This document shows positions 1 through 12,208 of a DNA stretch of 64,000 nucleotides, piece after piece. A program made the position numbers and the translations under genes. The notes beneath the pieces were generated by a model. It worked only from the letters and a program-made list of their open reading frames with translations. It was not told where the DNA came from and did not search any database. Source of the DNA: Augochlora pura (taxonomy: Eukaryota > Arthropoda > Insecta > Hymenoptera > Halictidae). The stretch covers positions 10,680,046 through 10,744,045 of the forward strand of contig NC_135775.1 in NCBI RefSeq assembly GCF_028453695.1, in the 5' to 3' direction. Each line of letters begins with the position of its first letter. Position 1 is the first letter of the stretch.

Positions 1-714
1 AAATTTCTGTTGTAGCCTCGGAAAGAAAGTTAAAAAAAGAGTTTTCTATTTTCTTTTATCATTCTAAGCAATAGCAAAATTTAAAAAAAAAAAACATTCT
101 ATCATATCCATCTATCATAAAAAAGAAATCCAATTCGTTTAGTTCAGTTCTAAAAAAAGTTATTGCGTTTCAAAAAATGTCAGAGTATGAATAGGAGTCA
201 CTGTATTTAGCAAAACTTACGATAGTGTGATAGAAATAAAAGAAAAAAAAAAGAAAATTCTCTGTGGACGATAGTACTCTTGTCATCAGGCCTGGGCATT
301 AATTACTATTGGCGGCTAAAGTACTTCATTATTTAAGAATAACTTTTACTTAACATTAGAAAGGAATTTGGATATATGAAAATGAGTTTCTCTTCGGATG
401 GACGATCTCGGAATCGGATATTAATGTTAACATAGTATCATAAAGGAATATTTTCAATTCGCAAGCTGAATGAGAAGGTGGTAATTATTATAGTTGGTAG
501 GTGGTAAGATCATGTGTTCGTCATCATGTCCTTTTTATTTATCGAATAATTCTTCCCAAATCAATTGACACGAGCAAGGCCCAGGTCTGTTTACAATGCG
601 CCGATCCTTACCTTCTCCACAAACAGAAACAACCATTTGCCGTGATTTTTGTAATGACTAGTCAGTCGTGTTAATAGGATTCGTTAAGTCGCGTGTCATT
701 ATCGGCTATCGCGT

Positions 715-775
715 ACACACACACATACACATACGCACAGTAGACACACACAAAAAGAGAGAGAAAGAGAAATAC
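715..775. repeat. CA-rich then GA-rich microsatellite
   Basis: Imperfect ACAC/ATAC dinucleotide tract followed directly by an AGAGAAAGAGA purine tract. It sits just before a palindromic E-box (TATCACGTGATA, 782-793). Simple sequence; no gene context. Confidence 0.7.
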
Positions 776-1040
776 GCCGGATATCACGTGATACCTGTCC
801 GTTATAAAATGAAGGAAAATGCTTAATGTCGACGTCGCATCAATGATGTAAAATAAATAGGCCAACAAGTGGTATATACATTTAACAAGAAAAAAAATAT
901 ATATATATATATCATAAAAGAAGATCATAAAAAGAGGATTAATATTGTTGCAATATAGAGTTTTAAATAGGGTCGCACGTGACTATCGACGGTGGTACCT
1001 TTTCCTTTTTAGGATATAATTTATAGAAATGCGATATATA

Positions 1041-1045
<5 letters not shown>

Positions 1046-1083
<38 letters not shown>
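1046..1083. repeat. (TA)n microsatellite
   Basis: Nearly uninterrupted TA dinucleotide run of about 38 bp. It is embedded in a broader AT-only zone (about 1020-1260) with further TATGTATA-type imperfect repeats. Confidence 0.9.
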
Positions 1084-1086
<3 letters not shown>

Positions 1087-4000
1087 GTGTATATCGCGTT
1101 TTACATATATAGAATATTACAAATGAAACAGATGGAAATGTATATATTTATAAATATGTGTATACACGCATAAGATATTTATAAATATATATATGTATAT
1201 ATATACATATATATAAATAATATGTATATATATGTATATATGTATTATGAATATAGATATCTATTAGGCGTACATTGTATTCTTTACGCTTCTTCAGACC
1301 TACGTTAAAATCCGTTGTATTTCTTTCTGTTTCAACGATCTTGGTTTGTTTTTCCCATCGCGTAACGAAGCGCGGATTAGCGATACCGATCGAGGCACAC
1401 GCAAAAAGGGACCAACGTCGCTGAAAACGAACGAGCATCGGGGATTTTATCCTGGGTCTGAAACTATGTCGGGAGGTCGTACGGCAATGAATATGCAAGA
1501 ACAAAAAATGTGTGGCTGCGCAAGAAAGGGGGTATGGGGGGGGGAGGGAGATTGGTAGAGAGCGAAAGGATAAAAGCGACAGATAATTACAGCGGGAGGT
1601 GATGAAGAAAGCTTAACGACGAAACAAGCTCTGTATATCGTGACATGTAATACGCCTGTGCACAGTGTTGGGTAAAAGATATTTTCAAAAGGTTTATGAA
1701 GAATGGAAGCAAAACGTTTCGTGAAGACTTCGAGATCGCGATCAGTCATCGGCTCCTCTTTCGTGTGTGAAGCAATCGTCATATCTGTCGGTCATGATAA
1801 ATCTACTTTGTAATAATTCCTAATAACGTCGTAAAAGTTGCACGAGAATGGCACAGACCGGATAGGGTAGAGAAAATAGTATGCCAACGTTGAGGAAGAG
1901 AACAGGTGGTCCTCGGACTCTTGTGTAACGACGCATCAGCTGCGTGCTGGTGTGAGCGCGATGAGAATACACGTGTGTATGTGTGTGTGAGAGAAAGAAA
2001 GAGAGACTTACTATATATAAATTCAGTTTAGGACAGTGAGGTGACAAAATTTCTTTACTAGAAGTTACCGATCGTTTGGAATGTTTCGCTTCGTTCCTCG
2101 TTACACTGTCCCAACGACTGTCCAGAAACGCATGGAATTAAGTAATAGCAACATGCACACGCATAGGACACTTCGTTCCACACATTTGTATTATTATCGC
2201 AACGGTACAGACAGTCACCTAGAAATGGGCACGATTCGAACTACATGTAGGAAACAGATTATACGGTGCAATAGAAAAATTACATTCTGTTATCGAAGAT
2301 ATATTAAATGTTTATTTTTGTTTACGTATTATGTATACAAATCGGTTTATTTAAATCACGAGAACGTTAATAACAAACTGAACCAAAATTCTTAATCCTT
2401 CCAGGACTAACGTGGTCATCAAGTTTATGTACCTAGCTTTTAAAATCGCAAACAAGCAGCGAAAGTTCAGTGTACAGATATGTAAAAATTCATTGTCTTA
2501 AGTGGTTTTAATGTTTTTTTTCAAAATTGTCTTCTGCAAAGAAGTCACTTATATACAGTTCTAACAAACGATTACTGAATACGCCTTCAAGAAAGAAAAG
2601 ATAAAGAACAACAAAATATTTGATTTCTTTCTAGTTCCTCAAACCGTAGTTCTCTTGGTCGATGTTGTAATGGAGATCATTGGTGAATTTGCCCATCTCT
2701 TGTCCGCGCAGCGCGTAAAATGTGCGTGTGCATGATCGGAACGAAGGTTCGACCGCAAGCACCTACGGCAAATTATTTTCTAGCCTCGGGTTATAGATGA
2801 AGTCTGCTCCGTTCGATGCTAGAGAAAGGGGTGGATTGTTTCCACGATTAGGCGTTACTCAACACTGCTTAAAAGTACGTGACCGTACCACACGCGAACG
2901 AGACTCGTTTTAGCATAACTTGTTCAGAGAGCACAAAGGCAGTCCGCGCTCACAAACGAACAGTGCCACACGATCATCGGGCTGGGAACTGAATACCCTA
3001 TGCTTGTTCCAACGGAACCGTAAATCATAGAAAACGATATAATCCTTTGACGAGAGCAGCCGTCCGTACGATTGAGAACCGAGAATTTGAAACGGTGGAG
3101 AAAAGCGAGAACCCAAATGTCGACACGCGAATGGGTAACGCAACTCGGTGTGTTTTTTGTTGGTTGTATTTAAAGCGTCGTTGGATTTTGTAGCGTACGT
3201 AATTCTATGTTGTATTATATCATTGTCGTTACCGGATCGTAGTATTTGCAAGGACTACACATCTGTAGATCTATGAACGGCGAACGTCGTCTAACACGTG
3301 TTCTCCGAGGAGTTCCAATCCGAGATGCGAAACAATCGGATTCCATGGTTCGAAGGAAAGACGACGGAGTCGAGGAGCGTTTTGTGAAACGTGCCACGGT
3401 CGTTTCGTTTAGCAAGCACAGATACGTTTCCGACCTAGAGAAAACCGGAACCCTTCCTTTTTTTGACGAATCCTCGAAAAAACGCAGAGATACTTCGGTT
3501 TCAGTTTCTTCCGATTATATTTGTATCTGTACAGAAGAGGGCTCGGACACCGTGTATATCAGCGTAAATACATGCACGCGCACAACGTGGAAATGCACAA
3601 GCTCGCGGCGACGTCGCGTCGTCGAATTTTGCCAAATCCGCGCGAAAGGAAGTCCCGAACAAAGGTTGCCCGTGAAACGCGACGAGTTGGAGGTTCAGCG
3701 CTTTCTTCCGCGCCGCGTTTCGCAGCCACAAATGTATATTTCATTGAAAGTAATAGCGTAAATAATTCGGTGTAATTTATTGTCCAACTTTTCTATGATT
3801 TTTCTCGGATCATTTATTCTCTCGGATATAATTTGCATATTCATTAAGGGTACGTTCATCGTTCGTTGTTAAATGTGCTTTCAGTGACGAAGTGCATACG
3901 GGAGATATGCTTGCGCACCGTTACAACGTAGCGAACTTAGGGAATAAACATTTATTTTTGTATCCACGCCCACAGCCGGTCGTTAAAATCGGATGTTTTA

Positions 4001-5149
4001 CAAACGTAATCGAGGTTCGGGAACAACCTCGCATAGGCCAAAAATTAATTATTTTTCACGTTTCGTATCGCTCAGAGTTTCCTCTAATTAATTGCACCGT
4101 TGCAATCCTGTCCCAGATTACCCTGTAATTACTGCGATTCGCTGTTTCCGTTTATATTTGCCGTGCCGTTACAAAGAATTTATGAATGTTTACGAGAATA
4201 ATAAGTCTATTCAATTAACGCATTGTGATTAACACCCTGTGAACCGATCGACGCGAGCCGTTCCATCGTTTATAAGAACGCGGCAAGTTTAATTCGAATA
4301 CAAAAATGGAACGTTCAAATAGGAGTGCGAATCGATGAGACGGCGATCCTTTAATTGAAATTCTCATATCAATGGCAATGTATGTATAGGTCGTTATTTT
4401 TGCGTAACCGTGCGAAATCTTTACGTGGATTAAAAGTTTGTCCATCTCCGATCGTTTTCCTGCTTAATACTCTGCGAATTGTTCAAGGAACGTCACCATT
4501 TTAATGCACAGGGCGTTAGCGCGTTTCCTTCGTAACTATCGTCAGCGTCGGTGCTCCGGATCGTGAAAGCATTGATAATTATTTTGCTAAGCCTGCGAGT
4601 CAGACGTGAATACTGAATCAAACCAGCAAAACGACGAAAACATTACTGAGTCGATGTCGGTCAATCGGTGGCCAATGGTAATAGTAAATGGTAAACGCCG
4701 AGCTCACGATGGCTCACCACGAAAACAAAATACGTCCAGTCACGTGTTACTTTCCGACGTGGTCTATATTCCGTTGTTGATTGTGCCGATTCTACTCGAC
4801 GTTTACTTAACGCGTTCGCTACCCTCGTACCACGAATCACAATTTAACCGTGACCATCTTCAAGGTTAACTCTTCGCGCTCTTACGAAGATTATTATTCT
4901 GGAATAATGTTAGTTAACTTCTCATTACTTTAACTCTTGCATTTAGCTATTTAGATTAGTAATCTCGCCCCATAGACAGATACATAGGTATTACGCGTTA
5001 GTTCTTATTCGTAAATAGTTAACCGACCATTGCACGATACCAACGATTCACAGAATTTAATTAATTGTCCTGCAATGTTCTATCATGATGTTTTTATGGC
5101 AGTGGTAATTTTCTCGTTTGAGAAATCGTCAACCTTCTATCTAAACCTG

Positions 5150-5167
5150 CCCCCCCCCCCCCCCCCC
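5150..5167. repeat. Poly(C) homopolymer run
   Basis: Eighteen consecutive C residues, striking in an AT-rich genome. A second run of 12 C occurs at 6189-6200 and a G run near 1536-1544. Such runs are prone to length error in sequencing. Confidence 0.85.
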
Positions 5168-8100
5168 AAAAGGAAAAACGAACAAGGTAGCAGACGCGTT
5201 AAGCCTGTTTCCGTGTTGATGATGTAAATCCGTGATTGTTGCCGATCCAAGAGATCCGAAGTCTAATTTATAAATGTGATAGCGATGCGCATGGGCAGGG
5301 GACACGTTTCTTGATCCGAGGAGCAGTATCCCATGAGCGGTCATATCCGATTGTAAATTCCCTGGGGGAAGCTCTCCCTGCTCGTGCGCGACCAAAAAAA
5401 CTGTATTAGCAAACGTTACAAATGAGCATTATTTATTTCTCGATTGTATTTATATATTGTTAACGGTAGTGAGTCTTAATAGTAGTTTACGGAAGTGTTA
5501 TTATCTGGTGCTGAGTATCGGCGGGTACGAATCGTGGCGTCGCGACGACGGAACAGAGACAATCGTTCCCCCTTTCAACCCGGTGGTAAATCGAACGTCG
5601 CAGTTGTCGGCGGTTTGCTACTTCCGGCTTGGGAAGTGGCAATTTCTTGTGCAAAAATCGCTACTACTGATTAGCGTAGCAAAGTCCGCCAGACTTCGAT
5701 CGTACCACCGTGGTGGTTGGGAGAGCACTCGACTTCCAGTCCACTCGAAAATTGCGATACGTCGTGAGAGAACAGTTCTTCTACAACTGTTCCATCTCAT
5801 CGATCCTACGATCGACGAGTGAGATCCACTTGGAATTTCTTATTAGCGGGGGCTACTGGTTCGCGGTGATCATGACGGTAGCGCATTTTCGTGATAATTT
5901 AACGAACTAATGATAAACTCCAAGTGACTCGAAAATCGACTACGGCTGCCCCAATAGTCCCGGTTCCACGGAGTCAATACCACGATTCGATCCGCGAACG
6001 ATTTGGAGGCGTGTATCGATCGTTTTATGCCGTGGCCATTATTCGTTACGTGCATCTTGTGTATTCGAACAATTGCGATCTGTGTTTTACTTGCGCTTGC
6101 ACAAAAACCCCGTGCCGCAACCACCCGAATTTCCGTTTGACCACTCCATTCGAAGCATTCCTATTTATGTCATGCGAGCCAAAACCGACCCCCCCCCCCC
6201 GTTGAGAACACTTCCGACGAGGAACGTGTTTACCGATCAGCATTTAAACACGCGCAACTGTAACGTGTTCAAATATTTCGGCTCGATACCTTACCTTAAA
6301 CCTTCGGTAGGCCAAACCTCTCCGACGCTGCTTAAAAACCATTCGCTCCGCAGCCAAGAAACTTTTCCCTGAAACTTTCTTTTGTACGGTGTCCACAGAC
6401 GTAAACATGTTCGCTGCTTAAAAGATAATAAATCAATGTTTTATCTGTAAAGCGTACACTGTTCCTTTGATTTTGTTTAGTTACTTTAGTGCTTCTTTAT
6501 TAGCTAATCGATTCACTTCGAACACGAACTTAACGCTTCGTTCAAAGTGCTGAGATTCGGTGCTGGAAATCGATTGAACGTTCCAATGCGAGGGGAGACA
6601 TTTTTTACTGGGCGCGAAACACTTCTAAAAATATCATTGAACGATATATATATATATTAAAGTATAGCGACAAATGTATGAGAAGTAATCTACAAATATC
6701 TAGATATTGTGCCAAGGGTGCTACGAAGGGCAGTCCTTTGAAGTATTAATCTTCACGGCTGGCCGTGATCGCGTCCGTTTTGATTTTGTACATTTTGTTA
6801 TTTCCCCGCATGATGTCGTGATTCGTGAACCGCTCACTGTTCCGTTGCTTTCTCGTGATCCTGATTCAAAGTAGCCGTCCGAGGATTAACACGAGTTGTG
6901 GGGGAATGGAGACGATGAAATATTTGGGATGTCGTATACATGGGGAAAGAATGAGATCGATTGAGCTGTGTGCGCCAATGTGTGAGTCGGGTACCGACGG
7001 ATCGTATCGAGAAATTCGTGCAAGTGCGTCGGAAGTAGAATGCCGGTATCGTTGACGAAGAATTGCCACTCGTCCTCACCGGAAGTGATAACGTGCGATG
7101 AGAAAAAGAAAAAAAGAGAGAGAGAGGAAGAAAATAAAGGAAGAGAGTGGACAACACGTTGTATGTAACGCTTTCGGTGTTCTATGACAAAATAAGTCAG
7201 TCCTATAACGAGGCTAGTATGATAAGCAAACCCTTTGCACTCGATGTTTCTTTCGATGTACATTAAGTAACGGATCGGATTATTGAAATACAAGAAGTAA
7301 TTTTGAATCGATGGTACGTTCATTTCTCGCGTGGTTATTCGTTGGAGCGAATGAACTTCGCATTCCGTCTCATTGTATTTCAGAAGGGAATGCATTCAAA
7401 GTACATTAGCCGATTTTGACGAGACGTATGTTCAAAGATAGTTATTACAAGAGAAGTACCTGGAATGAAACACCACGATTTTGCTAAAATTTCCAGAAAT
7501 GGTAGTTTTCAGAAAAATGTTTGACCTGTATTTGTTTTACCGGTTCTTATGGAAGGGGTGAAAACAGTCTCCAAAATTGGGTGTCAGAACCATATTTTCT
7601 CGTATATCTCAGTAACTATCAGAACGACAAGGATGGTTTAAAATGCAGTGTCGCATATTTTTTAATAAGCAATACAACTGCGCATTCTGATTTTATATAT
7701 AGTAATTTCTTTGAGGACTGTATTGAAAAATGACATTTTTGTCGTTAATCTAAACCAAATACAAAGAACGGATAAAATAGAATTTTGATTTCTACATTTT
7801 AAAATCAGTTATAATTTATATTTATCGACATCGAAGACCTAAACAAGGCGAATAATTGAACAAATAGAAGATCTTCATGATATTTTTAATAATTGTACGA
7901 TGAATCCATATTTCATGTTTTCTTTAGCTAGCTGGAAAGCTGGGAGACCAGATACAGGTGGCACGTGGAAATAATATAGCAAAAAGTTGCTAATGCAAAA
8001 TGTTCGAATCTTCTTAGCCTTGTCTTTGTTAAAAATTGAAACGAACGTGAGAAATGTAAGACGCTTAATCGAATTTGGTTTATATAAATTATTTGTGTTA

Positions 8101-9258
8101 ATTGTCACTGATCAGAAATAGATCAATTTTATTAGTAGAAGTAAATATGCATTTCAGCTACCAGACAGGAGCATTAAGTACAATGGTATTTTTTGGAAAT
8201 CCCCAGACATACCATTTCAACGTTTCGCTATTGGTGTAACATTAACAAGTCGAAGTTATTTTTCCATTTTTATTCGCAGTATATAAATTTCTCTAATTTG
8301 ACGTCAATCTTTTTCCTTTCATCCTTGAAATCCCTAAAATTTATTTCTGTTCTAGATAGAAAATTAAAGAAATTATCACAAAATATGTAGCAACTTCTCC
8401 AATCGCGTGTCCGTTAATCATCCTTTAGAAACAGAAATTATAATTTCTTACATTGTATACCTAATAATATCGATCCACAATTTATTTCTAGATTGTTCCC
8501 TGCAGATCGAGTGGAAAGGGTTGCAAAGGTGAAAACGATCTAATGAATCCTTTGAAATACATGTTTGAACGACTTACGGATAAGAAAAAGAACATCTTTC
8601 GTTGATACATTTTCTTCCATTTTGTTTGGTCTATTCGGTAACTTTCTTTACCATTATGTAATCAAAAAATAAATGTTATTGTATAAAGAATCATCCGCAA
8701 CACAGAAGAGACCTTTAAGATGAAATTAGACGAACCTTTAATCAATCATTTTGAGTACAGGCTGTCCTATATTTGCCGAACTAAAGGTATGTATTTTTAT
8801 CAATTTCATTGGAAAAGTATATCAAATATGTTAATATGACAAAATACCGATACCACTATGGGAAATTGTATATTCATTCAGATGGTATTGTTGAGTTGAG
8901 TTATTGAAAATAATTATATCATTTACAGACTTGATATTATAATTAATATAAGTTTCTAAACTACTGGACTCTGTGTATTAAGTTTTATAATTCAAAATGT
9001 CGCTTTATTTCGGTGTGCCTGAAACACTATGTGAAATTTATATACATGTCTTTGTTTGATTTATTTCTTATATTTTATGTAATATATGCATTAATAACGA
9101 AAATCCTGGAAGAGTAAGAATTAGTGAAACATATATAAACTTTTCTTTTGTATCATGTAATCATGAATAAAAATCAGTTTCTTTTATAAAAAGGGAGGTA
9201 TACAAATTTGTTCAAATAGTGAATTGCTAAAAAATTTCCAGCGTTAAAAATACTTGTT

Positions 9259-9274
9259 GGCCCTGAAAAGGACC
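9259..9274 (-). promoter_or_regulatory. Histone mRNA 3' stem-loop of H2B
   Basis: On the minus strand the 16 nt read GGTCCTTTTCAGGGCC. This is a 6-bp stem with one G-T wobble closing a TTTC loop, matching the metazoan consensus for replication-dependent histone mRNAs. It lies 28 nt beyond the H2B stop codon, the expected distance. By family knowledge it binds SLBP and directs U7 snRNP-dependent cleavage in place of polyadenylation. Confidence 0.93.
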
Positions 9275-9301
9275 GTTTGTAGAAAGCCAATGCGTGTCAG
9301 A

Positions 9302-9673
9302 TTATTTGGAGCTGGTGTATTTGGTAACTGCTTTGGTACCTTCGCTGACAGCGTGCTTTGCCAATTCACCAGGAAGTAAAAGTCTTACTGCTGTCTGGAT
9401 TTCCCGAGAAGTTATAGTAGAACGTTTGTTGTAATGCGCCAGTCTCGATGCCTCAGCAGCAATGCGTTCGAAGACATCGTTCACGAAACTATTCATGATG
9501 CTCATAGCCTTGCTGGAGATTCCAGTATCAGGATGAACTTGTTTGAGCACCTTGTAGATGTAAATTGCGTAGCTTTCCTTCCTCCTCCTCTTCTTTTTCT
9601 TATCGGTTTTGTTAATATTCTTCTGAGCTTTACCAGCCTTCTTCACGGCTTTACCACTAACTTTCGGCGGCAT
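9302..9673 (-). CDS. Core histone H2B, replication-dependent type
   Basis: Intronless 123-aa protein. It begins MPPKVSGKAVKKAGKAQKN, has a lysine/arginine-rich tail to about residue 31, then the histone fold (ESYAIYIYKVLKQVHPDTG, SKAMSIMNSFVNDVFERIA, REIQTAVRLLLPGELAKHAV) and the usual C-terminal AVTKYTSSK. H2B pairs with H2A in the nucleosome. Length and core are nearly canonical for insects. A few substitutions appear in the tail (for example V5, V10, N22, R30) and V in place of the common I in FVNDVF. The 3' stem-loop, lack of introns, CCAAT/TATA promoter and divergent H2A partner mark it as a replication-type gene. Only one H2A-H2B pair is present, with no H3, H4 or H1 in the window, so it is an isolated pair rather than part of a repeated cluster. 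Confidence 0.97.
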   Translation of the reverse strand: MPPKVSGKAVKKAGKAQKNINKTDKKKKRRRKESYAIYIYKVLKQVHPDTGISSKAMSIMNSFVNDVFERIAAEASRLAHYNKRSTITSREIQTAVRLLLPGELAKHAVSEGTKAVTKYTSSK

Positions 9674-9772
9674 GGTGATAATTTAACAAATTTTTATTAA
9701 ATCAAGGAAACTATCACTTTGATCTGAACTCGTTGGAAGTTCGAGCTGAGTGAGGGGCCTACGTCAGCTCCC

Positions 9773-9850
9773 GCTTTTATGTACTTTCTGGGACCCAGCG
9801 CTGCACCAATCATACGCCTCGTTCGGCTTCCTCCAACCTGATTGGTGCAA
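9773..9850 (-). promoter_or_regulatory. H2B promoter: TATA-like box and paired CCAAT boxes
   Basis: On the minus strand an ACATAAAAGC TATA-like element (9773-9782) lies about 100 nt upstream of the ATG. It is preceded by two GCACCAAT motifs in opposite orientation, read on the plus strand as CCAAT at 9806-9810 and ATTGG at 9841-9845. The H2A promoter has the same pair, which supports co-regulation. Binding by a CCAAT factor such as NF-Y is inferred. Confidence 0.75.
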
Positions 9851-9903
9851 CGCTGTTCCGTAGAATTCTCACAATACAATTGATTTTGTATGCTATACTT
9901 CAT

Positions 9904-10574
9904 GACGTTAGCAATAAATCTCTAAAGCTTTTATTTAAGAATTGTAATTGCAATATTCCAACGATTACAAATTGTCATTTCATATTTTCATTATAAACGA
10001 TTAAAGGTAACAATTATTTTAGGATTGTTGCAAAAGTAAATTTGAACTTCTTTAAGTTGTCTACTTGGAAAACCGAAATTATTTTTGCAACGTTCTAATA
10101 CAATTGCTTACAAAAGAGAATAATTATAATTTATAAATGAAAAATATAACTAGAATTGTCTGCGCAAGACGGAATGATCAGTAGAAAAGTAACCGAACCG
10201 GGAAACAAGGTATAATGATTAAATAAAAAATGTTCTACGATAGAAAATGTATTCTAAAAGAAGATGATTTCGTGCCGAGGTCTCTGTCCCTAGTCCCTTC
10301 GACATGGAAAACGTCTCTCGAAAAAGTATGGAACTCCCAAGTGGATGTGCCTAATGCACGTCCTTGCATTTCGTTCCGCTTAGTTTCTTCTCAAGAAAAT
10401 ATACAATCTCGGAACTCCTCGTAAATTAATTGCATATAAAATGAAATAATGTATATGTGTGTACAACAGCATATTATATCCTTTGCAATAAAATAATTTT
10501 TAAAATATTCTACAAGACAAGTCGGACAAAAAAGTAAAAGTACAGTAATTATATCTTCTCTTAAAACCTAAATA
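9904..10574. other. H2B-LINE spacer, AT-rich
   Basis: Apart from the mariner-like mini-element at 10022-10095, I see nothing functional. A short frame at 10230-10424 has no recognisable domain. This is half of the expanded spacer between two histone genes that elsewhere often share a short divergent promoter. Confidence 0.55.
10022..10095. mobile_element. Mariner-like mini-element (74 bp)
   Basis: The left end reads GGATTGTTGCAAAAGTAA and the right end, reverse complemented, reads GAACGTTGCAAAAATAAT. These are imperfect terminal inverted repeats of about 18 bp. Flanking TA dinucleotides (10020-10021 and 10096-10097) fit the Tc1/mariner target-site duplication. The TTAGG.TGTTGCAAAAGTAA style of end is typical of mariner elements in insects (family knowledge). 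No transposase is present, so it is an internally deleted derivative or MITE. Confidence 0.7.
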
Positions 10575-11360
10575 TTTTTTTTTTTTTCTATAGTATTTTA
10601 CGTCGCATCATCTACACTTGCGGTTATTAGCGACGACTTTTAGTTGGGGATATTAGAGTTTACTGTATAGGCTTGAATTTTTCAGGAATGAGATAACTTG
10701 TCCTATTTGTTTGCTGTTATTAAGGTTATCGTGGAGGTTTAGTTTCATGTTGTATTTAGCGCGGAGTTCTGTGTACTTGGAACAATTTAGAAGAATGTGT
10801 TTTATCGTTATTTGAGTGTTGCAAATATCGCATAGTGGAGGACTAGTTTTGGAAATTAAAAAGGAGTGAGTTAATTTGGAATGACCTATTCTAATCCTGT
10901 TTATCGCTACTTGCTGTTGTCGGTTGAGGTTCGCTGTGATGGAAAGTTCCTTGAGGAATCCCTCGTGGACTTCTAGAGCGTGCGGCCTTGCAAAGTGCTT
11001 CCATTCGTTGTTCCAGTGGGATAGGAGACGTTTTTTGAATACTTTTTGAAGATCGGCTGGGGTGGTTTTGTGTGCGATTCTTGGTGGTGACTGGGTGGTC
11101 GCTTCTTTTGCTGCTGTGTCCGCTTGGTTATTTCCCAAAATACCGACGTGAGATGGTATCCAGGCAAGGATAATTTTTTTCCCTTTTTCGGTTGCTTTGT
11201 GGTTTGTTTCTAAAATATTTAGTGTTAGGTCATCCGTTCTTGTTTTATCAGTGACCGATAAAATTGCGTTTTTGCTATCAGAGAGGATGATGTAGTGTTG
11301 GTTGGAACCGTTGGCGGCCCTAAATATTAATGTAGTAAGTTGAAAGGTATAATATTAGTA
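10575..11360 (-). mobile_element. 5'-truncated non-LTR retrotransposon (LINE): RNase H and C-terminal zinc motif
   Basis: A minus-strand frame runs open from about 11353 to 10653. It encodes an RNase H domain with the motifs LSDSKNAI and WIPSHVGILGNNQADTAAKEA-like residues (position about 11165-11110). A CX2CX8HX4C motif (CDICNTQITIKHILLNC) follows near its C-terminus. These features fit the 3' part of an I/Jockey-like pol ORF; the exact clade is inferred. Downstream, a 13-A tract on the minus strand (10575-10587) looks like the remains of the poly(A) tail. The reverse transcriptase and endonuclease are missing, so it is a typical dead-on-arrival 5' truncation. The frame is uninterrupted, suggesting fairly recent insertion between the two histone genes. 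I could not identify target-site duplications or the exact 5' junction. Confidence 0.87.
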
Positions 11361-12090
11361 ACATTCATTTATGGTTTTTAAAGCGTTTTAATATGGGTCA
11401 TTTCTTCGGGCAGGCCAAGAAACAGATGTGAATTCCATATGGCTTTGTTCTGATCCCTGACCAGATGACTATCATGTGAACTTAACACAGTAATATAATA
11501 AAATATATATGTACTTCTTCTCTTTCCAAGTTTATTTTCTTCCAGTTGTCTAATAATTTGAAACATAAAACAAATTAAGAACAATTTTTCAATAAAAATG
11601 CAATATTATACTTCGCGTAAACAAATTATACATTTAGCAAATTATATGGTATGTTGCTATTCCTGCTTTTAGGAAAATAAGAATCAATAGAAATGAATCG
11701 TACAAAATATTGAATATAGAAAATAATTTAAAAACTTTTATTAAAAAATATAAATATTACAATTCATTACTTGAAATAAAGTACACGCGCATTCGAAAAA
11801 TTTCAGTATTTGCCTATAATATAAAATATAAATATTTGATATAAAATATAAATATAAATAAAACTTAATGTAATATTGTATACCATTTATGATTATGAAA
11901 TTGAATAAAATAATGTTGGAAATAAGTAATATATTTATAGAAATATTGTATCATACTTCAAAATAGAATAATTATAAAACTACAGATAATAAACATTTTT
12001 ACTAAGATACAGTATTATATTTCAATATATAGTAATAGTTAACTAAAAAAACTACAGAATAATAACAGACCACAGAAAATGACCAGCGCC
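11361..12090. other. AT-rich spacer upstream of H2A
   Basis: Highly AT-rich sequence with many short ATAAATAT-type reiterations (about 11740-12010) and no frame worth calling. Nothing recognisable apart from the H2A promoter that starts at its right edge. Confidence 0.55.
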
Positions 12091-12208
12091 GCACCAATGA
12101 AAGAACAGCTAGTTTGTGATTGGTGCGTTGCCAGGTATTGTTGGACGCTATAAATACGAAGGTCTGAAAAATTTGGCATCAGTAAACGTACATCAGTAAA
12201 CGTACACG
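12091..12208 (+). promoter_or_regulatory. H2A promoter and leader
   Basis: GCACCAAT (CCAAT at 12094-12098) and its inverse ATTGGTGC (from 12119) precede a TATAAATA box (12149-12156). The ATG follows 52 nt after the TATA box. The leader contains a tandem 14-nt duplication, CATCAGTAAACGTA twice (about 12178-12205). The motif pair mirrors the H2B promoter, with the same spacing logic. Confidence 0.85.

Larger units (their letters stand above)
1..9258. other. Gene-free region (intergenic or large intron)
   Basis: I find no coding exon I can defend here. The open frames are short, overlap on both strands, and are rich in low-complexity residues. The stretch alternates AT-rich DNA with CpG-rich patches, notably about 2640-6400, with the densest CpG around 3540-3730. 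Such patches could be a promoter or untranslated exon of a gene outside the window. Microsatellites and homopolymer runs are listed separately. The most tempting frame (3246-3761, +) has no recognisable domain and is probably open by chance in CpG-rich sequence. Confidence 0.6.

Noticed and set aside
3246..3761. 171-codon open frame (+) in the CpG-rich region
   Set aside because: Overlapping frames on both strands are also open, no domain is visible, and composition looks like CpG-rich non-coding DNA.
10230..10424. Small protein frame between H2B and the LINE
   Set aside because: Short, with no domain or supporting signals, in a transposon-rich spacer.
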